Notes under the pieces: model-generated
What the model was told of the DNA's origin: nothing
Seen by the model: only the letters and a program-made list of their open reading frames with translations
The model's database searches: none
Source of the DNA: Pseudomonas sp. efr-133-TYG-5
Lineage (GTDB): Bacteria; Pseudomonadota; Gammaproteobacteria; Pseudomonadales; Pseudomonadaceae
NCBI RefSeq assembly: GCF_030209175.1
Contig: NZ_JARVSM010000002.1
Coordinates: 248,001-312,000, forward strand
Length of the DNA stretch: 64,000 nucleotides
Reading direction: 5' to 3'
Position numbers and translations under genes: made by a program
In this document: piece after piece, positions 56,670-64,000 of the stretch
How positions within the stretch are numbered: the first letter of the stretch is position 1
Layout: the number at the start of each line of letters is the position of its first letter

Positions 56670-58124
56670 TTAGACTTCGTTAAGCTGTACGTTCAACAGC
56701 TTTGCGATTGCTTCTCCATACGCCGGATCGGCCTTGTAGAAATGCTGCAGCTGACGGTCGACAACATCGCTCGAAACACCCGCCATCGCGCCGGCAATGT
56801 TGCTCACCAGCAAGGCTTTCTGCTCGTCGCTCATCAGGCGGAACAATGCACCGGCATGGCTGTAGTAATCGCTGTCCTCGCGGTGGTCGTAGCGATCGGC
56901 GGCGCCGCTCAATGCCAACGCCGGCTCAGCATAGCGTGGCGCCTGTTTAGGCGATTCCACGTAGCTGTTCGGCTCGTAGTTGGGCGCTGCGCCTCCGTTG
57001 CTGCCGAATGCCATCGAGCCATCCCGCTGGTAGGTATTGACCGGGCTGCGTGGGGCGTTCACCGGCAGCTGCTGGTGATTGGTGCCCACGCGGTAGCGGT
57101 GCGCATCCGCGTAAGCGAATACGCGGCCCTGCAGCATGCGATCCGGCGACAGACCAACACCGGGCACCATGTTGCTTGGACCGAAAGCCGCCTGCTCAAC
57201 TTCAGCGAAGTAATTCAGCGGATTGCGATTGAGCTCCAGCTCGCCCACTTCGATCAGCGGGAACTCCTTCTGCGACCAGGTCTTGGTCACGTCGAACGGG
57301 TTCTCGTAATGCGCGGCGGCCTGAGCCTCGGTCATGATCTGGATGCAGACGCGCCATTTCGGGAAATCACCGCGCTCGATGGCTTCGAACAGATCGCGCT
57401 GGGCGTAATCCGGATCAGTCCCCGCCAGGCGTGCAGCATCCGCCGGCGCCAGGTTCTTGATCCCCTGTTGGGTCTTGTAGTGCCACTTCACCCAGTGACG
57501 CTCGCCTTGGGCGTTGATCAGGCTGTACGTGTGGCTACCGAAGCCGTGCATGTGGCGATAGCCGTCGGGAATGCCGCGATCGGAGAACAGAATGGTCACC
57601 TGGTGCAGCGCTTCAGGCGAATGCGACCAGAAGTCCCACATCATCTGCGCACTTTTCAGATTGCTTTGTGGCAAGCGCTTCTGGGTGTGGATGAAGTCAG
57701 GGAATTTCAGCGGATCGCGAATGAAGAACACCGGTGTGTTGTTGCCCACGATGTCCCAGTTACCTTCCTCGGTATAGAACTTCAGGGCAAAACCACGTGG
57801 ATCGCGTTCGGTGTCGGCCGAGCCACGCTCGCCACCCACAGTGGAAAAGCGCAGGAACGTCGGGGTTTGCTTGCCGACTTCCGAGAACAGTTTGGCGCTG
57901 GAATATTGCGTGATGTCGCGGGTCACGGTGAATGTGCCGTAAGCACCCGAGCCTTTGGCATGCACGCGGCGCTCTGGAATATTTTCACGGTTGAAGTGGG
58001 CGAGCTTCTCGATCAGGTGAAAATCGTCGAGCAGCAGCGGGCCGCGTGGGCCGGCGGAGCGAGAATTCTGGTTGTCTGCGACTGGCGCGCCGCTGGCGGT
58101 CGTAAGCGTCTTGTTTTGGCTCAT
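56670..58124 (-). CDS. katA: Heme catalase, clade 3 (KatA)
   Basis: A 484-residue small-subunit heme catalase. The active site begins [20 protein letters not shown] with the catalytic His, then the Asn of [20 protein letters not shown], and the proximal heme-Tyr motif [25 protein letters not shown]-site and C-terminal helices are complete. It converts H2O2 to water and oxygen. Monocistronic, with 150 bases to the ferritin gene and 166 to the rplQ terminator region. Confidence 0.97.
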   Translation of the reverse strand: MSQNKTLTTASGAPVADNQNSRSAGPRGPLLLDDFHLIEKLAHFNRENIPERRVHAKGSGAYGTFTVTRDITQYSSAKLFSEVGKQTPTFLRFSTVGGERGSADTERDPRGFALKFYTEEGNWDIVGNNTPVFFIRDPLKFPDFIHTQKRLPQSNLKSAQMMWDFWSHSPEALHQVTILFSDRGIPDGYRHMHGFGSHTYSLINAQGERHWVKWHYKTQQGIKNLAPADAARLAGTDPDYAQRDLFEAIERGDFPKWRVCIQIMTEAQAAAHYENPFDVTKTWSQKEFPLIEVGELELNRNPLNYFAEVEQAAFGPSNMVPGVGLSPDRMLQGRVFAYADAHRYRVGTNHQQLPVNAPRSPVNTYQRDGSMAFGSNGGAAPNYEPNSYVESPKQAPRYAEPALALSGAADRYDHREDSDYYSHAGALFRLMSDEQKALLVSNIAGAMAGVSSDVVDRQLQHFYKADPAYGEAIAKLLNVQLNEV

Positions 58125-58318
58125 GCGATCTTCTTCCTCTGTCAGTCTTGAACTGCCGGCTAATCGGCTTGCTGGGAAGTATCGATCATCGATGTTACAC
58201 CTACAAATTCATTAACTTGCAGGCTTCGATAGAAAATTACTAATGATCTTCCCCAACACATAGTGACGACAGCACAACCCGGGAAGCTTGTATGAACAGC
58301 GCATTTTTCTGCGGACAC

Positions 58319-58345
58319 AAAAAACCGGGCGCTAGGCCCGGTTTC
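58319..58345 (-). terminator. Terminator of the alpha ribosomal operon
   Basis: AAACCGGGC / GCCCGGTTT stem around GCTAG, followed by six T residues in the minus-strand RNA, 18 bases after rplQ. Confidence 0.92.
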
Positions 58346-58363
58346 TTGTTTCAGACTGACGTC

Positions 58364-58750
58364 TTACTCGGCGGATACAGCTTCGCCAGCAGTAGCACGA
58401 TCAACCAACTCGACGTACGCCATAGGCGCGTTGTCGCCAGCGCGGAAACCGCACTTGAGGATGCGCAGGTAGCCACCCTCACGGGTAGCGTAACGCTTGC
58501 CCAGGTCGTTGAAGAGCTTACCAACGATAGCTTTCGAACGAGTACGGTCGAAAGCCAGACGGCGGTTAGCCAGGCTGTCTGTCTTGGCCAGAGTGATCAG
58601 CGGCTCGGCAACGCGGCGCAGTTCTTTGGCTTTTGGCAGAGTAGTTTTGATCAGCTCGTGCTCGAACAGCGACACCGCCATGTTTTGGAACATGGCCTTG
58701 CGGTGCGAGCTGGTGCGGCTCAGGTGACGCCCACTTTTACGATGACGCAT
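58364..58750 (-). CDS. rplQ: 50S ribosomal protein L17
   Basis: A 128-residue protein with the L17 signature [20 protein letters not shown] at the N-terminus and [17 protein letters not shown] at the end. It is the last gene of the alpha operon, 42 bases after rpoA. Confidence 0.98.
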
Positions 58751-58792
58751 GGTTCATTCCTTACCAAACACTACGTTCGGTGATTACGACGA

Positions 58793-59794
58793 TCAGGCAG
58801 TCGCCTTGTCGTCCTTCTTAAGACTTGCAGGCGGCCAGTTGTCGAGGCGCATGCCGAGGGACAGACCGCGGGAGGCCAGAACGTCCTTGATTTCAGTCAA
58901 GGATTTCTTGCCCAGGTTCGGAGTCTTCAACAGCTCTACTTCGGTACGCTGAATCAGGTCGCCGATGTAGTAGATGTTTTCCGCCTTAAGGCAGTTAGCC
59001 GAACGTACAGTCAGTTCCAGATCGTCAACCGGGCGAAGCAGGATCGGATCGATCTCGTCTTCCTGCTCGACAACCACTGGCTCACTGTCACCCTTGAGGT
59101 CGACGAACGCAGCCAACTGCTGTTGCAGAATGGTTGCAGCGCGGCGGATAGCCTCTTCAGGATCCAGAGTACCGTTGGTTTCCAGATCAATAACCAGCTT
59201 GTCCAGGTTGGTACGCTGCTCGACACGGGCGTTTTCCACCACGTATGCGATACGGCGAACCGGGCTGAACGAAGAGTCGAGCTGCAAGCGACCGATGCTG
59301 CGGCTTTCGTCTTCATCGCTCTGACGCGAGTCTGCTGGTTCATAACCACGACCACGAGCTACGGTGAGCTTCATGTTCAGGGCGCCGTTAGACGCCAGGT
59401 TAGCGATTACGTGATCGGGATTAACGATCTCGACATCATGATCCAGCTGAATATCGGCAGCGGTAACCACCCCCGAACCCTTCTTCGACAAGGTCAGCGT
59501 AACTTCGTCACGACCGTGCAGCTTGATGGCCAGACCTTTAAGGTTCAACAGGATTTCAATTACGTCTTCCTGTACACCTTCGATGGCGCTGTACTCGTGG
59601 AGCACACCGTCAATCTCGGCCTCGACTACTGCGCAGCCGGGCATTGAGGACAACAGGATGCGGCGCAGCGCGTTGCCCAGGGTGTGGCCAAAACCACGCT
59701 CGAGAGGCTCGAGAGTGATCTTGGCGCGGGTTGGACTGACAACCTGCACATCAATGTGGCGGGGTGTCAGGAACTCATTTACCGAAATCTGCAT
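58793..59794 (-). CDS. rpoA: RNA polymerase alpha subunit
   Basis: A 333-residue protein. The N-terminal assembly domain is complete ([40 protein letters not shown]). An acidic linker follows, then the alpha-CTD ([40 protein letters not shown]) that binds UP elements and activators. Confidence 0.99.
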   Translation of the reverse strand: MQISVNEFLTPRHIDVQVVSPTRAKITLEPLERGFGHTLGNALRRILLSSMPGCAVVEAEIDGVLHEYSAIEGVQEDVIEILLNLKGLAIKLHGRDEVTLTLSKKGSGVVTAADIQLDHDVEIVNPDHVIANLASNGALNMKLTVARGRGYEPADSRQSDEDESRSIGRLQLDSSFSPVRRIAYVVENARVEQRTNLDKLVIDLETNGTLDPEEAIRRAATILQQQLAAFVDLKGDSEPVVVEQEDEIDPILLRPVDDLELTVRSANCLKAENIYYIGDLIQRTEVELLKTPNLGKKSLTEIKDVLASRGLSLGMRLDNWPPASLKKDDKATA

Positions 59795-59816
59795 GGATGC
59801 ACCTATTTTCTAGCCC

Positions 59817-60437
59817 TTACTTGGAGTAGAGCTCGACAATCAGGCTTTCGTTGATGTCGGCGGACAGATCACTGCGAGCAGGAACGTTCTTGAAAACGCC
59901 CGACTTCTTCTCAGTGTCTACTTCTACCCATTCTACGCGGCCACGTTGGGCACACAGATCGAGAGCTTGGACAATGCGAAGTTGGTTTTTAGCTTTCTCG
60001 CGAACAGCGACCACGTCACCAGCACGAACCTGGTAGGACGGAACGTTTACGGTCTGACCGTTAACGCTGATCGACTTGTGCGATACCAGCTGACGGGATT
60101 CGGCACGAGTCGAACCAAAGCCCATACGGTATACGACGTTGTCCAGACGGCATTCGAGCAGTTGCAGCAGGTTTTCACCGGTTGCACCTTTCTTGCCAGC
60201 AGCTTCTTTGTAGTAGCCGCTGAACTGACGCTCGAGAACGCCGTAGATACGACGGACCTTCTGCTTTTCACGCAGTTGGGTGCCGTAGTCGGACTGGCGA
60301 CCGCGGCGTTGGCCGTGGATACCAGGTGCTGCTTCAATGTTGCACTTCGATTCGATCGCGCGCACGCCGCTCTTCAGGAAGAGATCGGTGCCTTCGCGAC
60401 GAGCGAGTTTGCATTTTGGACCAATGTAACGAGCCAT
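59817..60437 (-). CDS. rpsD: 30S ribosomal protein S4
   Basis: A 206-residue protein with [20 protein letters not shown] at the start and the S4 RNA-binding domain near 95-155 ([36 protein letters not shown]). S4 nucleates 30S assembly and in E. coli represses its own operon through the rpsM leader. Confidence 0.99.
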   Translation of the reverse strand: MARYIGPKCKLARREGTDLFLKSGVRAIESKCNIEAAPGIHGQRRGRQSDYGTQLREKQKVRRIYGVLERQFSGYYKEAAGKKGATGENLLQLLECRLDNVVYRMGFGSTRAESRQLVSHKSISVNGQTVNVPSYQVRAGDVVAVREKAKNQLRIVQALDLCAQRGRVEWVEVDTEKKSGVFKNVPARSDLSADINESLIVELYSK

Positions 60438-60455
60438 TCTTTACAATCTCCTGGA

Positions 60456-60845
60456 TTACACGCGGCGCTTCTTCGGCGGACGGCACCCGTTGTGCGGGAT
60501 TGGCGTCACGTCGGTGATGCTGGCGATCTTGTAGCCACAGCCGTTCAAAGCGCGGACTGCGGATTCACGACCTGGACCTGGACCCTTGACGTTAACGTCG
60601 AGGTTTTTCAGGCCGTATTCCAGCGCAGCTTGACCAGCACGTTCAGCAGCTACTTGAGCAGCGAACGGGGTGGACTTGCGGGAACCGCGGAAACCCGAAC
60701 CACCGGAGGTAGCCCAGGAAAGAGCGTTACCTTGACGGTCGGTAATGGTCACGATGGTGTTGTTAAAAGAAGCATGGATGTGGGCGATGCCATCAACCAC
60801 TGTCTTTTTAACTTTTTTACGAGGACGAGCAGCAGGTTTTGCCAT
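60456..60845 (-). CDS. rpsK: 30S ribosomal protein S11
   Basis: A 129-residue protein with the S11 core [40 protein letters not shown] and the C-terminal [17 protein letters not shown]. It is 18 bases before rpsD and 30 after rpsM. Confidence 0.99.
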   Translation of the reverse strand: MAKPAARPRKKVKKTVVDGIAHIHASFNNTIVTITDRQGNALSWATSGGSGFRGSRKSTPFAAQVAAERAGQAALEYGLKNLDVNVKGPGPGRESAVRALNGCGYKIASITDVTPIPHNGCRPPKKRRV

Positions 60846-60875
60846 GATTAAATTCCTGTCGATTCGCTGGGGCGA

Positions 60876-61232
60876 TTACTTGCGGATCGGCTTACGCGGA
60901 CCTTTACGGGTACGCGCGTTGGTCTTGGTACGCTGACCGCGTACTGGCAGACCACGACGATGACGCAGACCGCGATAGCAACCGAGGTCCATCAAGCGCT
61001 TGATTTTCATGTTGATTTCGCGACGCAGGTCACCTTCAGTGGTGAACTTCGCCACTTCGCCACGCAGCTGTTCAATTTGCTCGTCGCTCAGATCCTTGAT
61101 CTTTGCTGCTGGGTTTACCCCAGTGTCTGCACAGATCTTCTGTGCAGTAGTGCGACCGACACCATAGATGTAGGTCAGCGAGATAACAGTATGCTTGTTA
61201 TCTGGAATGTTAACGCCTGCAATACGGGCCAT
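60876..61232 (-). CDS. rpsM: 30S ribosomal protein S13
   Basis: A 118-residue protein: [20 protein letters not shown] at the start, [20 protein letters not shown] near the end. It is the first gene of the alpha operon proper. The 130-base leader toward rpmJ contains a terminator-like hairpin and is the expected place for S4-mediated control. Confidence 0.99.
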   Translation of the reverse strand: MARIAGVNIPDNKHTVISLTYIYGVGRTTAQKICADTGVNPAAKIKDLSDEQIEQLRGEVAKFTTEGDLRREINMKIKRLMDLGCYRGLRHRRGLPVRGQRTKTNARTRKGPRKPIRK

Positions 61233-61320
61233 TCAGTGGGACTCCAATTGACAGCTACCTACGCCCCGGAAGCCAAGAAATAGGGCGCGAGATAATATCG
61301 CTGTAATAACAAATAATCAA

Positions 61321-61344
61321 CCCGGCAGCACACTAGCTGCCGGG
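61321..61344 (-). terminator. Hairpin between rpmJ and rpsM
   Basis: CCCGGCAGC pairs with GCTGCCGGG around ACACTA. In the minus-strand RNA it is followed by TTGATTATTTGTTATT, a weak T-rich tract. It may partly end the spc-operon transcript or attenuate entry into the alpha operon. Confidence 0.6.
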
Positions 61345-61362
61345 CTTGAAGCACAATCACAC

Positions 61363-61479
61363 TCAGCCTTGGCGCTGTTTGTGACGCGGTTCCGCGCTGC
61401 AAATTACTCGAACAACACCTTCGCGGCGAATAATCTTGCAGTTACGGCACAGCTTTTTCACCGATGCACGAACTTTCAT
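61363..61479 (-). CDS. rpmJ: 50S ribosomal protein L36
   Basis: A 38-residue protein ([38 protein letters not shown]). The zinc ligands Cys11, Cys14, Cys27 and His32 are all present, so this is the zinc-binding (C+) form of L36. It lies between secY and rpsM. Confidence 0.98.
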
Positions 61480-61506
61480 CACCAACTCCTCGAACCTTAT
61501 GGGTAC

Positions 61507-62835
61507 TCAGCGCAACATGCCGCTGCCGTAACCCTTCAGGTTGGCTTTCTTCATCAGGGATTCGTACTGGTGCGAAACGAGGTGCGATTGTACTTGGGAC
61601 ATGAAGTCCATCACAACCACGACCACGATCAGCAACGAGGTCCCGCCAAGGTAGAACGGAACGTTCGCTGCAACCACCAGGAACTGGGGCAACAGGCACA
61701 CGGCCGTCATGTAAAGAGCACCGAACATGGTCAAGCGGGTCAGAACGCCATCAATGTAGCGCGCGGACTGCTCACCTGGACGGATGCCCGGAATAAAGGC
61801 ACCGGACTTCTTCAGGTTTTCCGCTACGTCTTTCGGATTGAACATCAACGCCGTATAGAAGAAGCAGAAGAAAATAATCCCTGCACTAAACAGCAGAATA
61901 TTCAACGGCTGACCAGGAGCGATCGACTGCGAGATGTCCTGCAACCAGCCCATACCTTCAGACTGACCAAACCAGGCACCCAGCGAAGCCGGGAACAGCA
62001 AAATGCTGCTCGCGAAGATAGCCGGAATAACGCCGGCCATGTTCACCTTCAGCGGCAAGTGGCTAGTCTGCGCAGCAAAAACCTTGCGGCCCTGCTGACG
62101 CTTGGCGTAGTGAACGGCGATACGACGCTGACCACGCTCAATGAACACCACGAAACCGATAATCGCTACTGCCAGCAAACCGATGGCAACCAGGGCGAAG
62201 ATGTTGATATCACCCTGACGCGCAGACTCGAAAGACTGCCCGATTGCTCTCGGAAGACCGGCGACGATACCCGAAAAAATCAACATCGAGATACCGTTAC
62301 CTACACCACGCTCAGTAATCTGCTCACCCAGCCACATCATGAACATCGCGCCAGCCACAAACGTGGACACCGCAACGAAATGGAAGCCAAAGTCACCAGT
62401 GAACGCAACGCCCTGCCCTGCCAGACCAATGGACATGCCAATGGCCTGAACGAGAGCGAGGACGACGGTGCCGTAGCGGGTGTACTGGCTGATCTTGCGA
62501 CGGCCAGCTTCACCTTCCTTCTTCAACTGCTCCAGCTGCGGGCTGACGGCGGTCATCAGTTGCATGATGATCGATGCCGAAATGTACGGCATGATCCCCA
62601 GTGCAAAGATGCTCATCCGTTCCAGCGCGCCGCCGGAAAACATGTTGAACAAGCTAAGAATGGTCCCCTCATTCTGTCGAAACAGGTCTGCGAGTCGGTC
62701 CGGGTTGATACCTGGAACCGGGATGTGTGCGCCTATTCGGTAGACGATAATCGCCAGGAACAGAAAACGCAGACGAGCCCAGAGTTCAGACATACCGCCT
62801 TTGCCGAGCGCAGAGAGAGCACCTTGCTTAGCCAT
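61507..62835 (-). CDS. secY: Preprotein translocase subunit SecY
   Basis: A 442-residue protein with ten transmembrane segments forming the protein-conducting channel. It has the plug and TM2 region [31 protein letters not shown]-type TM2b (here [11 protein letters not shown]), [20 protein letters not shown] and the C-terminal [18 protein letters not shown]. It is coupled to rplO (stop and start adjacent). Confidence 0.99.
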   Translation of the reverse strand: MAKQGALSALGKGGMSELWARLRFLFLAIIVYRIGAHIPVPGINPDRLADLFRQNEGTILSLFNMFSGGALERMSIFALGIMPYISASIIMQLMTAVSPQLEQLKKEGEAGRRKISQYTRYGTVVLALVQAIGMSIGLAGQGVAFTGDFGFHFVAVSTFVAGAMFMMWLGEQITERGVGNGISMLIFSGIVAGLPRAIGQSFESARQGDINIFALVAIGLLAVAIIGFVVFIERGQRRIAVHYAKRQQGRKVFAAQTSHLPLKVNMAGVIPAIFASSILLFPASLGAWFGQSEGMGWLQDISQSIAPGQPLNILLFSAGIIFFCFFYTALMFNPKDVAENLKKSGAFIPGIRPGEQSARYIDGVLTRLTMFGALYMTAVCLLPQFLVVAANVPFYLGGTSLLIVVVVVMDFMSQVQSHLVSHQYESLMKKANLKGYGSGMLR

Positions 62836-63273
62836 TTATTCCTCGAACTTGCCGCCAGCTGCTTCGATAGCCGCACGCGCACCTTTGGTGGCGCCGATTC
62901 CCTTGCCGATAGTGACAGCGCGAGTCACTTCACCGGACAGCATGATTTTCACACGCTGTACGTTGACGTTGATCACGTTGGCATCTTTCAGGGACTGCAC
63001 GGAGACGATGTCGCCTTCCACTTTGGCCAGCTCGGACAGACGCACTTCTGCGCGGTCCATGGCTTTCAGGGAAACGAAACCGAACTTCGGCAGGCGACGG
63101 TGCAGCGGCTGTTGACCGCCTTCAAAGCCTGGAGCAATGGTGCCACCGGAGCGGGAAGTCTGACCTTTGTGACCACGGCCACCAGTCTTACCCAAACCAC
63201 TACCGATACCACGGCCCGGACGATGCTTTTCGCGACGGGAACCCGGCGCTGGACTCAGATCATTGAGTTTCAT
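62836..63273 (-). CDS. rplO: 50S ribosomal protein L15
   Basis: A 145-residue protein; [20 protein letters not shown], then the Gly-rich [20 protein letters not shown] and [17 protein letters not shown] are the L15 signatures. The stop directly abuts the secY start. Confidence 0.99.
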   Translation of the reverse strand: MKLNDLSPAPGSRREKHRPGRGIGSGLGKTGGRGHKGQTSRSGGTIAPGFEGGQQPLHRRLPKFGFVSLKAMDRAEVRLSELAKVEGDIVSVQSLKDANVINVNVQRVKIMLSGEVTRAVTIGKGIGATKGARAAIEAAGGKFEE

Positions 63274-63276
63274 CGA

Positions 63277-63453
63277 TTAACCCTCGACACGCAGCATGTA
63301 GTAAGCCTTGTTGATCATCCCGCGATTCTCGGGAGTATCCTGGACTTCTACAGTGTGACCGATGCGACGCAGACCCAGACCCTTAACGCACAGTTTGTGG
63401 TTAGGGATGCGGCCGGTCATGCTTTTGATCAGCGTAACTTTAACGGTAGCCAT
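63277..63453 (-). CDS. rpmD: 50S ribosomal protein L30
   Basis: A 58-residue protein: [40 protein letters not shown], ending AYYMLRVEG. It has the normal bacterial L30 length. It lies 2 bases after rpsE and 3 before rplO. Confidence 0.98.
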
Positions 63454-63455
63454 AA

Positions 63456-63956
63456 TCAGAAGATCTCCTGGACGCTTTTGCCACGCTTGGCGGCAATGGA
63501 TTCAGGGGACTGCATAGCCTTCAAACCTTTGAAAGTGGCGTGAACCACGTTTACCGGGTTAGTCGAGCCGTAGCACTTGGCCAGAACGTTCTGAACGCCA
63601 GCAACTTCGAGGACAGCACGCATAGCGCCGCCAGCGATGATACCGGTACCTTCAGAAGCAGGCTGCATGTACACCTTCGAAGCGCCATGGGCGGACTTCA
63701 TTGCGTACTGCAGAGTGGTGCCGTTCAGATCAACCTGGATCATGTTGCGGCGAGCAGCTTCCATTGCCTTCTGGATCGCAGCAGGCACTTCACGCGACTT
63801 GCCACGGCCGAAGCCAACACGCCCTTTACCATCACCAACCACGGTCAACGCGGTGAAAGTGAAGATACGGCCGCCTTTAACGGTTTTGGCTACGCGGTTA
63901 ACTTGAACCAGCTTCTCGATGTAGCCTTCGTCGCGCTTTTGGTCGTTATTTGACAT
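63456..63956 (-). CDS. rpsE: 30S ribosomal protein S5
   Basis: A 166-residue protein with the S5 double-stranded-RNA-binding domain ([40 protein letters not shown]) and the C-terminal domain with [20 protein letters not shown]. Spectinomycin-site loop residues near 20-28 look wild type. Confidence 0.99.
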
Positions 63957-63959
63957 AAC

Positions 63960-64000
63960 TTAGAACTCCAGCCCAGCTTCACGAGCAGCATCAGCCAGCG
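63960..64000 (-). CDS. rplR: 50S ribosomal protein L18, C-terminal fragment at window edge
   Basis: The last 12 codons (ending LADAAREAGLEF and a stop) match the invariant L18 C-terminus. The rest lies beyond the right edge. The position before rpsE is standard in the spc operon. Confidence 0.93.
   Translation of the reverse strand, partial: LADAAREAGLEF

Noticed and set aside
56742-58151. 469-codon plus-strand open frame opposite katA
   Set aside because: Shadow of the catalase gene, with no family features.
58229-58243. OxyR-like site (ATAG-N7-CTAA) upstream of katA
   Set aside because: Only one half of the four-part OxyR pattern is present, so it does not exceed chance expectation in an A+T-rich leader.
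61369-63543. 724-codon plus-strand open frame across the ribosomal genes
   Set aside because: It is antisense to secY, rplO, rpmD and rpsE, which are certain; the protein has low-complexity composition and no motif.

Overview
The window is chromosomal DNA from a fluorescent Pseudomonas, most likely the P. fluorescens group. The evidence is the high G+C, the gene orders (xseB-ispA-dxs; ribA near nrdR-ribD-ribE-ribBA-ribH-nusB-thiL-pgpA; ssb, an MFS gene and uvrA, then a ferritin gene, katA and rplQ) and the many intergenic REP elements of the GTGGGAGC...GCTCCCAC type. No rRNA, tRNA, CRISPR array, integrase or insertion sequence was seen.

Layout. Positions 1-3126 (minus) hold a YfaP-YfaA-YfaT type envelope cluster cut by the left edge. 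Positions 3491-6607 (plus) are xseB, ispA and dxs. A TonB-dependent receptor broken by a one-base frameshift faces a BtuF-like binding protein, a small membrane protein and ribA. Positions 10778-17512 (minus) hold a periplasmic binding protein and the nrdR/riboflavin/nusB/thiL/pgpA run. Positions 17641-19837 hold a lipoprotein, a methyltransferase and a YbbN-type thioredoxin. Positions 20337-23577 are a probable zinc-limitation operon (His-rich protein, ABC ATPase, FtsX-like permease, DUF3299). OmpW follows, with a good Anr/FNR-type promoter. Two sugar-nucleotide dehydrogenase genes, the giant helicase lhr, a large MscS-type channel and a DUF72/EEP/clsB/YbhN operon come next.

The accessory part is 37584-49506. 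It carries an alpha/beta hydrolase and a DUF3182 gene, then a single gene of visibly lower G+C (39717-43100, minus). That gene encodes a 1127-residue protein with a nuclease-like N-terminus, a STAND/NACHT-type P-loop ATPase and a long helical C-terminus, the architecture of bacterial NLR (Avs-like) antiphage sensors. It is the best candidate for an undescribed system here. Next come a GlxA-type regulator with a divergent cysteine hydrolase, and then a yjfIJKLMC-like operon (PspA family, DUF2170, DUF2491, DUF350, DUF1190, glutathionylspermidine synthase-like). The operon promoter lies between two inverted copies of a 23-bp element centred on CTCACGCGTGAG, and its first protein has an extra N-terminal segment that looks like a DNA-binding strand-helix unit.

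From 49579 to the right edge the content is core: an acyltransferase, ssb, an MFS transporter, uvrA, a heme-ligand-lacking bacterioferritin homologue, katA, and the end of the spc and alpha ribosomal protein operons (rplR, rpsE, rpmD, rplO, secY, rpmJ, rpsM, rpsK, rpsD, rpoA, rplQ, all minus), including two small genes, rpmJ and rpmD.
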